This document shows positions 1-7,393 of a stretch of DNA of 64,000 nucleotides, piece after piece. Numbering within the stretch: position 1 is the first letter of the stretch; each line of letters begins with the position of its first letter. The stretch spans positions 137,818-201,817 of the forward strand of contig CAJTJT010000003.1 in the NCBI GenBank assembly GCA_910576915.1. Direction: 5' to 3'. The stretch is from an uncultured Elusimicrobiales bacterium. GTDB lineage: Bacteria > Elusimicrobiota > Elusimicrobia > Elusimicrobiales > Elusimicrobiaceae. A program made the translations under genes and the position numbers. The notes beneath the pieces are model-generated. The model was not told the DNA's origin. It was given only the letters and a program-made list of their open reading frames with translations, and did no database searches.

Positions 1-2
1 TA

Positions 3-71
3 GCCGCTTACGTGGGCGTTATTGATTTCGGCTTAACCAAAGTGTTGGGCGCGGTAATCGGGGGTCGTTAA
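3..71 (+). CDS. secE: SecE translocase subunit, C-terminal end only
   Basis: The first 22 codons in frame 3 encode a hydrophobic tail (AAYVGVIDFGLTKVLGAVIG) that matches the end of the conserved SecE membrane helix, in which an aspartate is followed by a leucine-rich stretch. SecE is the small inner-membrane subunit of the SecYEG channel. The stop codon overlaps the nusG start by one base (TAATG), and secE-nusG-rplK-rplA is a very common bacterial order. The 5' part lies outside the window. The identification rests mainly on position plus the short hydrophobic tail. Confidence 0.8.
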   Translation, partial: AAYVGVIDFGLTKVLGAVIGGR

Positions 72-601
72 TGGAAGAAAAAGCCTGGTACGTCGTGCAT
101 ACCCAAACGGGGCACGAGGATAAAGTAAGAGAAAAAATCCTGCTTAACATCGAAATCCAAGGTTTCGGTGATCGCGTTTTTCAAGTCTTGGTTCCCACCG
201 AAGAAGTCGTCGAAGTAAAACAGAACAAGAAAATTTTGCGCAAACGGAAATTTTTCCCGGGTTACGTGTTGGTCGAAATGAACATGACCAGCGAAGCGTA
301 TTGGTTTATTAAAAGCATTACGGGCGTAACCGGTTTCCTGGGCGATCCGAACCCGGTGCCGCTGCCGGAAGAAGAAATTACCGGCATCGTGGAACTTACG
401 GATAACACTTCCGGCAAACCCAAACACGTGGTGGAATTTGAACGCGGCGAAAGCGTCCGCATTACGGAAGGTCCGTTCAAACACTTCATCGGCGTGGTGG
501 AAGAAGTCAACGAACAGAAGAACAAACTCAAGGTGATGGTAACGGTGTTCGACCGCGCCACCCCCGTGGAAGTGGACTTCCTCCAGGTGGAGAAAAACTA
601 G
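71..601 (+). CDS. nusG: Transcription termination/antitermination protein NusG
   Basis: A 176-residue protein of normal NusG length. The N-terminal NGN domain (about residues 5-115) begins with the hallmark WYVVHTQTGHE and contains FFPGYVLVEM. The C-terminal KOW domain (about 120-176) contains EGPFKHFIGVVEEVN. NusG binds RNA polymerase and links it to Rho or to the leading ribosome. The start codon overlaps the secE stop by one base, so the two genes are probably translationally coupled. Ribosomal protein genes rplK and rplA follow on the same strand, as in most bacteria. Confidence 0.97.
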   Translation: MEEKAWYVVHTQTGHEDKVREKILLNIEIQGFGDRVFQVLVPTEEVVEVKQNKKILRKRKFFPGYVLVEMNMTSEAYWFIKSITGVTGFLGDPNPVPLPEEEITGIVELTDNTSGKPKHVVEFERGESVRITEGPFKHFIGVVEEVNEQKNKLKVMVTVFDRATPVEVDFLQVEKN

Positions 602-644
602 ATTTTACCGCAGTAAGCAGTAAAAAATACGGAGTAACAACAAA

Positions 645-1079
645 ATGGCAAAAGAGAAAAAAATTAAAGGTTACATCAAATTGCAGATTCCCGCTGGCGC
701 TGCCAACCCGGCCCCGCCTGTGGGTCCGGCTTTGGGCCAGCATGGTGTTAACATCATGGAATTCTGCAAACAGTTCAACGCCAAAACGGCTAAATTGGAA
801 AAAGGTATTAAGATTCCGGTCGTCATCACCGTTTACGAAGACCGCTCTTTCTCCTTCATCACCAAAATGCCGCCTATGGCCGTGCTGATTATTAAGGAGT
901 TGGGCCTTGCGAAAGGTTCCGGCGCTCCGCACAAAGATAAAGTCGGCAAGATCACCCAAGCCCAGTGCGAAAAAATCGCGGCGCAGAAACTGCCCGATTT
1001 GAACACCAAGGACATCAAACAAGCCGCGGAAATGGTAAAAGGCACCTGCCGCAGCATGGGTGTGGACGTAGTAAAATAA
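645..1079 (+). CDS. rplK: 50S ribosomal protein L11
   Basis: A 144-residue protein of normal L11 length. The N-terminal domain carries the signature PAGAANPAPPVGPALGQHGV. The C-terminal RNA-binding domain covers about residues 75-144 and ends in GTCRSMGVDV. L11 binds the GTPase-associated region of 23S rRNA. A GGAG ribosome binding site sits about nine bases before the ATG. It lies 43 bases after nusG and 53 bases before rplA, consistent with one transcript. Confidence 0.98.
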   Translation: MAKEKKIKGYIKLQIPAGAANPAPPVGPALGQHGVNIMEFCKQFNAKTAKLEKGIKIPVVITVYEDRSFSFITKMPPMAVLIIKELGLAKGSGAPHKDKVGKITQAQCEKIAAQKLPDLNTKDIKQAAEMVKGTCRSMGVDVVK

Positions 1080-1132
1080 ATTTAAACGAAGGGAGGGCGA
1101 CAACGCCCGCTACTACCTAAGGAGTATTTAAG

Positions 1133-1807
1133 ATGGGAAAAAGAATGGAAGCAGCTCAAAAAGCCTACGATAAAGCCAAAGTTTACACGCTGGAAGAAGG
1201 CGCTCAAATCGTCAAAGACAACGCCAAAGCCAAATTTGACGAAACGATCGAAATCCACGTGAAACTGGGCATCGACACCAAAAAGGCCGATCAGCAGGTC
1301 CGCACCACCGTCGCTTTGCCGCACGGTACGGGTAAGACCAAACGCATCGCCGTTATCGCCAAAGGCGAACACGCCCAGGAAGCGCAGCAAGCCGGCGCCG
1401 ACCGCGTGGGTGCGGATGATATCGTAGAAGAAGTAATCAAAGGCAAAATCGACTTTGACGTTTTGGTCGCCACGCCGGACACCATGAAAGATTTGGCCAA
1501 AGCCGCCAAAATCTTGGGTCCCCGCGGTTTAATGCCGAACCCGAAAAGCGGTACCGTTACGTTTGACTTGGCCAACACCATTAAAGCGTTGAAAGCGGGC
1601 CGTATCGAATTCAAAGCCGACGCCTACGGCATCGTGCACGCCATCATTGGTAAAGCGTCTTTCGACGCCGCCAAACTGGCCGAAAATGCAAAAGCTGTTA
1701 TGGACACCATTCTGCGCGTAAAACCCAGCACCTCCAAAGGTGTTTACGTCAGAAGCATTGCGCTCAGCTCCACGATGGGGCCCGGCGTATTTGTTTCGCA
1801 CAAATAG
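1133..1807 (+). CDS. rplA: 50S ribosomal protein L1
   Basis: A 224-residue L1 with the family signature GPRGLMPNPKSGTVT near residues 125-140 and the usual two-domain layout around it. L1 binds 23S rRNA at the stalk and often represses its own operon. An AAGGAG site precedes the ATG. It is the last gene of this operon: a strong terminator begins about 20 bases after the stop, and rplJ and rplL, which usually come next, are not here. Confidence 0.98.
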   Translation: MGKRMEAAQKAYDKAKVYTLEEGAQIVKDNAKAKFDETIEIHVKLGIDTKKADQQVRTTVALPHGTGKTKRIAVIAKGEHAQEAQQAGADRVGADDIVEEVIKGKIDFDVLVATPDTMKDLAKAAKILGPRGLMPNPKSGTVTFDLANTIKALKAGRIEFKADAYGIVHAIIGKASFDAAKLAENAKAVMDTILRVKPSTSKGVYVRSIALSSTMGPGVFVSHK

Positions 1808-1828
1808 TTGTTCTCTTTTGCAAATTAA

Positions 1829-1853
1829 CCCCGCCCAAAAGGCGGGGTTTTTT
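1829..1853 (+). terminator. Intrinsic terminator of the nusG-rplK-rplA operon
   Basis: A perfect 7-bp stem (CCCCGCC / GGCGGGG) with a CAAAA loop is followed directly by six T. It ends the ribosomal protein operon before the accessory region. Confidence 0.92.
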
Positions 1854-1962
1854 GTCTGCCGGAAACTCCTGCGAGCGTCTTGCAGCGGGTAATTTGTAAG
1901 GTACGGTCCGCAGGGAGCGGCCAGTAGTGTACGAAAAATAAAAGCGAATTAGTCTCTGCGGT

Positions 1963-2246
1963 GTCATTCCCGAGGCTGTAGTCGGGAATCTGCCGTTATA
2001 AAAATGCAGTCATTCCGGAAGTCTGTAATCCGGAATCCAGTCGTTGTAAATCAGGAGTAGATCCCCGACAAAGACTGTCGGGGATGACATTTTTTATTTT
2101 TATTAAATAGTTATCCCGAGGTGTTTCTGTACGGGATCTACTTTATTTTTGAAAATCGGTAGATCCTGAGACCCTGCGGGCCGCCACATTTCAGAATGAC
2201 CTAATTGATAACAACAGAATTCCGTATAAAGGCTTTACGGAATGAC
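1963..2246. repeat. Cluster of six short REP-like palindromes
   Basis: Six short imperfect palindromes follow one another, at about 1963-1990, 2009-2039, 2057-2088, 2110-2141, 2159-2200 and 2217-2246. Each has arms such as ATTCCCGA/TCGGGAAT or ATTCCGGA/TCCGGAAT, and most have GTCAT at one edge or ATGAC at the other, so they lie in both orientations. Related units occur near 51935, 58385 and 58516. They resemble dispersed non-coding palindromic repeats. The stretch 1854-1962 just before holds no gene or structure I can identify. Confidence 0.75.
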
Positions 2247-2416
2247 GTTTTTTGTTTTGTTGCCATTTGCATTTATTCTGTCATTTATCCGTTCATAAAA
2301 TTCGTTTTACAGTATTTTATCTTTCCTTAGTTCTGTTTATAAAAAGCGTTCATCTTTGCCGTTTTGCAGGCCTTAACCCATTTAGAAAATCTGTTGTGTC
2401 GTATTTCCCCGCCCTT

Positions 2417-2518
2417 AGTCCTGCTTATAAAAAGCGTCCGAAACGGAAAAGGCGTTTTATTTGTTTGAGCGGAGCGAGTTGTAAAACGCCCCGTTTCGGA
2501 CTGCTTTTTTATAGGACT
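2417..2518. repeat. Large nested inverted repeat, copy 1
   Basis: Nested arms: an outer AGTCCT/AGGACT pair with ATAAAAAGC/GCTTTTTTAT, a perfect 11-bp pair GTCCGAAACGG (2436-2446) / CCGTTTCGGAC (2491-2501), and an inner 9-bp pair GGCGTTTTA (2451-2459) / TAAAACGCC (2482-2490). The central loop contains GAGCGGAGCGAGTTG. A second copy with diverged arms but a similar loop lies at 22241-22338. Compensated changes between the copies suggest the fold is conserved rather than the sequence. An open reading frame crossing it (2252-2620) appears to be repeat-derived. Confidence 0.75.
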
Positions 2519-2595
2519 CGGGCGGGCAGTCTTTTTGTTTCTTTTTACCCTCCGGGCCAGCTGCTGTCAGAAAAAGAAGAAAGAATATTTTTTGT

Positions 2596-2702
2596 TACTT
2601 TTTGTCGATACAAAAAGTAGTGCATAACCTGGCGACATATCCTAAACAGTGTGGCCTAAACTAGTCTAATGAGCGCGGACAATCTCCGCGGCCTGGAAGG
2701 CC
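2596..2702 (+). promoter_or_regulatory. Conserved block upstream of the first T12 promoter
   Basis: The block starts with the inverted repeat TACTTTTTG / CAAAAAGTA (2596-2619). It continues with a segment around GTGTGGCC, CTAGTC and GCGCGGACAA that recurs upstream of the T12 promoters near 4703, 22410, 22498, 37650 and 37738. Two small hairpins, CGCGGA/TCCGCG and GGCC-TGGAA-GGCC, end directly against the -35 box. Its function is unknown; an upstream regulatory region or a structured RNA are both possible. Confidence 0.6.
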
Positions 2703-2730
2703 TTGACTCGTTTTTTTTTTTTGATACATT
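2703..2730 (+). promoter_or_regulatory. T12-spacer promoter of the Cys-rich pilin gene
   Basis: TTGACT (-35), CG, twelve T (2711-2722), GA, then TACATT (-10). The spacer is 16 bp. The same arrangement with exactly twelve T occurs at 4772, 22555, 37794, 43063 and 58354, each time before a pilin-like or secreted-protein gene. The predicted leader is about 150 bases long and contains a 13-bp hairpin (2835-2866) and an anti-Shine-Dalgarno stretch (2812-2819). Confidence 0.65.
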
Positions 2731-2811
2731 GGGCTAAAGAGGTGGGTTGGCGGGATTACTCTCAGGTTTGCTTTATCAAAAAGACGGTTTAATTCGTTTT
2801 AACCGGCCAGT

Positions 2812-2883
2812 CCCTCCTCAAGAGACACCGGAAAGCGGGAAGAGCGGATTCCCCCGTTCTTCCCGCAATACTAACGAGGAGGG
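2812..2883 (+). promoter_or_regulatory. Leader fold that could sequester the ribosome binding site
   Basis: CCCTCCTC (2812-2819) is the exact reverse complement of the ribosome binding site GAGGAGGG (2876-2883). Between them lies a 13-bp hairpin, GCGGGAAGAGCGG (2835-2847) / CCGTTCTTCCCGC (2854-2866), with one G-U pair and a six-base loop. Pairing of the outer segments would close a two-part fold and hide the ribosome binding site. Whether this is a switch, and what it might sense, cannot be told from sequence. Confidence 0.5.
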
Positions 2884-2886
2884 CGT

Positions 2887-4593
2887 ATGAAGAACAAAAA
2901 GAAAGCCTTTACGTTAACCGAGTTATTAGTAGTGGTTATCGTAATAGGCGTGTTAAGCGCGGCAGTACTGCCGAAGTTTAGCAAAGTAATCGAAACGCGC
3001 AAGACAACGGAAGCGGAAGAGTTAATGGCTTCTATCCGCACGGAACAGGAAAAGCGCTGCGCGTTGGATAAGCCGTACTTAACGGACTTGTCGCAGATGA
3101 ACGACATAGTCAAAACGGCTAGTACGAAGAATTATCAAATCAACTTGCAGAATAAAGGGATAAACGCGGCAAGTAAGGGCAATTATAGTTATACGTTACA
3201 AATGCCTTCGTATGCGGACGGCAGAATCTGTTGTGATGGGGATGATTGTGCAAAGTTAAACAAGAATTATCCCAGCTGCCAAGGATTTACGTATGAACCG
3301 TCGCCGGACAGCTGTGCGGGAACCATAAATACACCGGAACCGGAAGAACCTTCGGAATGTATGGAAGGAGAGGTGCGCGGGAGCCAATCTTGTAATGGAT
3401 GCGGTACACAGACTACCCAAAAATGTATCGGGGGAAAATGGGTGGAGAATTTAGGGGAGTGTTCCAAAAAACAGGAAGAATGCAGTCAAACTTGTAAATC
3501 GTCTTATTGTTATCCATACGGCAATAACCAAAAGTGGGCCTATCATCCGAGTTCCTGGTATAAGGATAGAACTTGGGTAAATGACACAACCGAGTGTTGC
3601 GATTCGAACCCCGCCTGTCCGGAAACTTGTGCTGCCGGTCAGAAAAAAATAGCTGATTTTTATCAGCCTGGTTCACGAGAAAAGGAAGAATGCTGCGCTA
3701 CCCCTTGTCCTGAAACGTGCCCGAAAGGAGAGCAGCGAACGAATACCACTTATGAGGAATATGGCTCTTGCTGCGGTTCGCCCTGCCGTGACGTTTGCGG
3801 AGGCAGTGGATATAGCTGCCCTAATATTAACGATAAATTAAATCAAGAGGCGAAGAATAACGGTACCAATAGAAAATATCACTGGGAAGCTGCGTGGAAA
3901 GCGGACCCATGGTTTCATTCGGGGGATCCTTCGGTTTGTTATCGCTGCCCCGCTGAACTTAGAGGCAGTGCCGCGGCCAACGGTTGGTATGATTATAAAG
4001 ATACAAGCGGTAATGTAATCAGCGTCGGGGTGGATACTGCTACGTGTTCGGTGGCGGAAGGCTGTCCGGCGGGATATGTGGCTAAATCAGGCAATAAATA
4101 CATATGTGAAAAAACGAATAACTTTGTGCCGGAAGAACATACGTATAAAGGTGCGATTATTTATGGTACTGGCCAAATCAGCGTTGCGGAGAGCAAGTTA
4201 GTATGGTTTGACGGAGGAACCGCTGCGATGAACGGCCGTTGCTGGACGTGGAGCGGCGGCAATTCCGTCGGATCGGTTGCGCTGACTTCAACTCGGTGCA
4301 GTAGTTTTGGCGGCCCGGCCGCATTTTGTAATCAACAGTGCGCCAACCGCGTAAGCTGCGATGCGGTGTGTCTTGCAGATGATACGCAAGATGACTTCGC
4401 GTCAATTACCTCCAAACAGCATACATTGTATCTGGAATCGGGAAGCAACAAAGCGCAAACGGTTCCCGATTCTTGCTGTAATAAAACGTCTACGCCGGGC
4501 AGTTTGGCTACCAGTTACACTTCCGGGTGCAAACAGCCTTCCGCTAAACAAATAGTGTCAGTCCATTTATTTAAATGTGTAGTGGCAAAATAA
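2887..4593 (+). CDS. Giant cysteine-rich prepilin-like protein
   Basis: A 568-residue protein with a type III signal (class IV prepilin) N-terminus: basic leader MKNKKKA, then FTLTELLVVVIVIGVLSAAV. The residue before the cleavage site is Ala rather than Gly, but Glu+5 is kept. The first 100 residues look like a pilin helix and early globular part. The rest is far longer than a usual pilin (about 130-200 residues) and holds about 40 cysteines. Three imperfect repeats of a CC-x(2-4)-PxC type, the first two containing CPETC, start near residues 236, 269 and 295. I cannot assign a known extracellular domain. The start is fixed by the strong GAGGAGGG site four bases upstream. It is a single-gene unit between a T12 promoter and a terminator. 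Confidence 0.85.
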   Translation: MKNKKKAFTLTELLVVVIVIGVLSAAVLPKFSKVIETRKTTEAEELMASIRTEQEKRCALDKPYLTDLSQMNDIVKTASTKNYQINLQNKGINAASKGNYSYTLQMPSYADGRICCDGDDCAKLNKNYPSCQGFTYEPSPDSCAGTINTPEPEEPSECMEGEVRGSQSCNGCGTQTTQKCIGGKWVENLGECSKKQEECSQTCKSSYCYPYGNNQKWAYHPSSWYKDRTWVNDTTECCDSNPACPETCAAGQKKIADFYQPGSREKEECCATPCPETCPKGEQRTNTTYEEYGSCCGSPCRDVCGGSGYSCPNINDKLNQEAKNNGTNRKYHWEAAWKADPWFHSGDPSVCYRCPAELRGSAAANGWYDYKDTSGNVISVGVDTATCSVAEGCPAGYVAKSGNKYICEKTNNFVPEEHTYKGAIIYGTGQISVAESKLVWFDGGTAAMNGRCWTWSGGNSVGSVALTSTRCSSFGGPAAFCNQQCANRVSCDAVCLADDTQDDFASITSKQHTLYLESGSNKAQTVPDSCCNKTSTPGSLATSYTSGCKQPSAKQIVSVHLFKCVVAK

Positions 4594-4614
4594 AATAATA
4601 TACAGTAAGAAAAA

Positions 4615-4651
4615 AATACTCCCCGGGTGTGTGCCCGGGGAGTATTTTCTT
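4615..4651 (+). terminator. Terminator of the Cys-rich pilin gene
   Basis: A 13-bp perfect stem, AATACTCCCCGGG (4615-4627) / CCCGGGGAGTATT (4634-4646), with a TGTGTG loop and a short T-rich tail. The CCCCGGG core recurs in the terminators at 5887 and 43629, with a shorter form at 59131. Confidence 0.88.
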
Positions 4652-4697
4652 ATAGTTATTTAATCGTTTCTTTCCTTAGTCTTCCTTGGTCGTAAGG

Positions 4698-4771
4698 TTG
4701 CGACATCTCCAAAACAGTGTGGCTTAAACTAGTCTGATGGACGGGACAAGATAACCGCGGCCCGGAAGACC
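4698..4771 (+). promoter_or_regulatory. Conserved block upstream of the second T12 promoter
   Basis: This repeats the block seen before the Cys-rich pilin: a segment with AACAGTGTGGC and AACTAGTCTGATG, then CCGCGGCCCGGAAGACC directly before TTGACT. Similarity to 2634-2702 is high by eye. The gap 4594-4891 otherwise holds only the terminator, this block, the T12 promoter and the leader. Confidence 0.6.
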
Positions 4772-4799
4772 TTGACTCGTTTTTTTTTTTTGATAAATT
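4772..4799 (+). promoter_or_regulatory. T12-spacer promoter of the secreted-protein gene
   Basis: TTGACT, CG, twelve T (4780-4791), GA, TAAATT, with the same 16-bp spacer as the other five copies. A CCTCCT stretch at 4826-4831 in the leader is the exact complement of the AGGAGG ribosome binding site at 4879-4884, echoing the arrangement upstream of the preceding gene. Confidence 0.65.
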
Positions 4800-4891
4800 G
4801 GGGGGGACGGCTTGTTATCTGTATCCCTCCTTTATCTCGTCTGTCAGACTCCGTATGGGAGCAAATAAGGCCGTTTACAGGAGGTTTAATT

Positions 4892-5881
4892 ATGAAACGG
4901 TTTTATCTGTTTTCGTTATTGTTTTTTGTGTCGCTGCCCGTGCTAGCAAAGAACAAAATCAGCATGGTAACGTACTTCCCGGTTCCGTACGTAGCTTATT
5001 CCCAGGTCAATACCACGGAGCAAATGGATATCGGCTTAACGAGTGCGTGCTCTATGAAGTTAGGCTGTTCGGAAGAGTCCGCCACGTTAAATGCCGCGCA
5101 GGTAAATTTAAAGGGCGGCAAATTAAACTTGGACGGCGGTCTTGGAATAAAAGGTTATACGCTCAGTTTAGGCAGTGGTAACGGCGAAGGAAAAATCTCA
5201 TTCCAAAACGTGCGTATCCAAACGGGCAATATGGAAAGCGTAAACGCGGCAGATATCAAAGCCGCCAATTTAAATTTATTCGGCAAAGCGTTCCCCAGTT
5301 GCAAAGCCGCCAACAGCGAAAGTGGCGGTCAAATGCAATGGGCAAGCCTTAAATTAAAAGGCGCTTCCTCGAATGAACTGTATTTGATGTGCGGAGAGTC
5401 TGCAGTGCCGGAAACGCCTAAATGCACTGCTGACCGCAGAACCAAATGGGACGGCACGCGTTGTGTGTGTCCTAATGACGGGGAATACTGGGTGAATGGT
5501 TTTTGTTGTTCGGTGGATACCCCAAAAACTAATCGGCAATGTTGGATTCCGCCAAGAACTGCCTGGCTCGTTCCCGCCGGGTTCGATCACACTTCTGTTA
5601 GCGGTAATGCAAATTGTAATGTTTCGGGCCTTACCATATGCCCGGGGGTACAGATGCAATATAATAACGACCCAAACAACACATATTGGGTGCTGCCCTC
5701 AAATTCAGATATTGCAGACGGGAAAACCTGTTCTCCAACGCGTCAGTGTATATATGATTGTGTGATTAGACGAAAATCGGAAATAGTTGGATGGAGCTAT
5801 ACGGCCGATATAAAGATAGCTGCTTGTGCGGAAAGAGCATACACTCCACAGTGGGATCCTGCCGTACATAAAAATTATTAA
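4892..5881 (+). CDS. Secreted protein of unknown function with a T12 promoter
   Basis: A 329-residue protein with a clear signal peptide (MKRFYLFSLLFFVSLPVLA, then KNKISMV). I do not recognise a family. The middle (about residues 60-130) is rich in short polar and hydrophobic repeats such as AAQVNLKGGKLNLDGGLGI, which suggests beta structure. The C-terminal half has about 15 cysteines, including pairs near CTADRRTKWDGTRCVCP. The start at 4892 is chosen over an in-frame ATG at 4772 because AGGAGG lies seven bases upstream, and because the earlier start would translate the promoter itself. It shares the promoter and terminator type of the pilin genes but has no prepilin signal, so it may be a surface partner of the upstream pilin. 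That link is inference. Confidence 0.8.
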   Translation: MKRFYLFSLLFFVSLPVLAKNKISMVTYFPVPYVAYSQVNTTEQMDIGLTSACSMKLGCSEESATLNAAQVNLKGGKLNLDGGLGIKGYTLSLGSGNGEGKISFQNVRIQTGNMESVNAADIKAANLNLFGKAFPSCKAANSESGGQMQWASLKLKGASSNELYLMCGESAVPETPKCTADRRTKWDGTRCVCPNDGEYWVNGFCCSVDTPKTNRQCWIPPRTAWLVPAGFDHTSVSGNANCNVSGLTICPGVQMQYNNDPNNTYWVLPSNSDIADGKTCSPTRQCIYDCVIRRKSEIVGWSYTADIKIAACAERAYTPQWDPAVHKNY

Positions 5882-5886
5882 TCTGA

Positions 5887-5914
5887 AACACCCCGGGTAT
5901 ATACCCGGGGTGTT
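5887..5914. terminator. Palindromic terminator between convergent genes
   Basis: A perfect 14-bp palindrome with arms AACACCCCGGGTAT / ATACCCGGGGTGTT. It lies directly after the secreted-protein gene and before the 3' end of the opposing phosphorylase gene. It has the CCCCGGG core seen in the other pilin-cassette terminators. The T tract on either side is short. Confidence 0.8.
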
Positions 5915-5935
5915 TGCCAAGTTTGGATTGTTTAT

Positions 5936-7249
5936 CTATTTAATCGTTTCTTTTACAATTTTGTACGGTTCCGGCTTTTGGGCGGAAATCGTCACCGCTT
6001 GTTTGAAAAGCGCCGCGCCGTCTTCCAGCCGTTTTTTGTCCGACGCGTACAGCGTGGCAATCACATCGCCTTTTTTCACCGCGTCGCCGGATTTTTTATC
6101 AAGCCAAATGCCCGCGCCGTAGTCGATTACGTCTTCCATGGTGTTGCGTCCCGCGCCCAGCAGTACGCCTGCCATGCCGGCGGTTTTGGCGTCGATATGT
6201 TCCACATAACCCGCTTTGTCGGCTTTGTATTCAAATTTCAGCTTGGCGTTTTTAAAGTATTTTTTGGGATTGTCCACCGCTTCGGGGCTGGCGCCCTGCC
6301 ATTTAATCATTTCGCGCAGTTTGGCGGCGGCTTCTCCGTTTTCTATTTTTTCTTCCAAAAGCGCCCGCGCTTTTTTGGCGTCTTTAAATTTACCGCTTAA
6401 AAGTAACATTTCGACGGCTTCGCGCATTAACAGTTCATAAAAATCCGGCGCGAGTGTTTTATCGCCTTTTAAAATCAGCACGGTTTGCATCATTTCGTTG
6501 GCGTTGCCGATGGCGCGCCCGAGGGGCTGGTCCATGTACGTAATTAACGCGCGGCATTTTAAACCGAGCAGTTTGGCGGTTTTAACCAGCGCGCGGGCCA
6601 GCTTGCGGCTGTCGTCCAGTTTTTGCATAAACGCGCCGGAGCCGTATTTCACGTCCATCAGCAGGCTGTCTACGCCTTCGGCATATTTTTTAGAAAGGAT
6701 GCTCGCCACGATCAGCGGCCGGCTTTCCACGGTGCCCGTGGCGTCACGCAGAGAATAGAGTTTTTTATCGGCGGGGGCCAGGTCTTTGGTCTGGCCGAAC
6801 ATGCAAACGCCCAGTTTTTGGATTTGGCGGTAAATCAGTTTGGCGGGTACGCGCACTTCAAAATTTTTCATGGATTCCAGTTTATCAAGCGTGCCGCCCG
6901 TATGACCTAACCCGCGGCCGGACATCATGGGCACCGCTACGCCCGCGCACGCCACTAACGGCGCAAGCGCCATGGAAACGCCGTCCCCTACGCCGCCGGT
7001 GGAGTGTTTGTCCACTTTGGGCAGTTTGGTAGCCGAGAAATCAAGCCGCCCGCCGGAGTGCGCCATCGCTTTGGTAAAAAGAGCCGTTTCTTTATCGGAA
7101 AGAGGATTTAAAAAGCAGGCCATTAAAAAAGCGGAAAGCTGATAATCCGGCACGCTTCCTTTAGCCGCGCCGTGCGCCACAAAATCAAATTCTTCCTGTG
7201 ACAGTGTTTTTCCGTTGCGTTTTTTGATAATCAGGTCAATCATTCTCAT
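5936..7249 (-). CDS. deoA: Pyrimidine-nucleoside (thymidine) phosphorylase
   Basis: A 437-residue enzyme that phosphorolyses thymidine, and probably uridine, to the base and (deoxy)ribose-1-phosphate in nucleoside salvage. It carries the family signature SGRGLGHTGGTLDKLES, the phosphate-binding KHSTGGVGD and the N-terminal MRMIDLIIKKRNG. A C-terminal domain follows from about residue 340. Length agrees with DeoA and Pdp, and I cannot separate the two by eye. The start at 7249 is preferred over a longer frame from 7366 because AAGGAGG lies eight bases upstream and homologues begin there. It stands alone, divergent from the sulfatase gene. Confidence 0.95.
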   Translation of the reverse strand: MRMIDLIIKKRNGKTLSQEEFDFVAHGAAKGSVPDYQLSAFLMACFLNPLSDKETALFTKAMAHSGGRLDFSATKLPKVDKHSTGGVGDGVSMALAPLVACAGVAVPMMSGRGLGHTGGTLDKLESMKNFEVRVPAKLIYRQIQKLGVCMFGQTKDLAPADKKLYSLRDATGTVESRPLIVASILSKKYAEGVDSLLMDVKYGSGAFMQKLDDSRKLARALVKTAKLLGLKCRALITYMDQPLGRAIGNANEMMQTVLILKGDKTLAPDFYELLMREAVEMLLLSGKFKDAKKARALLEEKIENGEAAAKLREMIKWQGASPEAVDNPKKYFKNAKLKFEYKADKAGYVEHIDAKTAGMAGVLLGAGRNTMEDVIDYGAGIWLDKKSGDAVKKGDVIATLYASDKKRLEDGAALFKQAVTISAQKPEPYKIVKETIK

Positions 7250-7393
7250 GGGTACGTCCTCCTTGTATTGCAGTATACCGTCCGTTGCCCTTAGCTTAGC
7301 ATTTTGCCGCGCGAAAGAGAAGCCTTTTCGCGCGCGTACGGAAAGCGTTTCATAATTTGATATCATATACGTAATTGGACTGAGGAGAAATAC

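Noticed and set aside
1963..2246. CRISPR array
   Set aside because: The units are palindromes with different sequences and irregular spacing, not identical direct repeats with unique spacers.
2252..2620. Open reading frame of 122 codons on the plus strand
   Set aside because: It runs through the nested palindrome and the ACTTTTTG/CAAAAAGT repeat, has no ribosome binding site, and its peptide looks like translated repeat.
2634..2702. Sigma-54 promoter suggested by GTGTGGCC
   Set aside because: There is no TGGCA-N7-TGC pair with correct spacing in any copy of the block.
2703..2730. T12 tract read as an intrinsic terminator of an upstream non-coding RNA
   Set aside because: The hairpins end eight bases before the T run, too far for a standard terminator, while the boxes on either side fit a promoter. 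An RNA ending there is not excluded.
4772..4891. N-terminal extension of the secreted protein
   Set aside because: It would translate the promoter itself; the ATG at 4892 has AGGAGG and a signal peptide.
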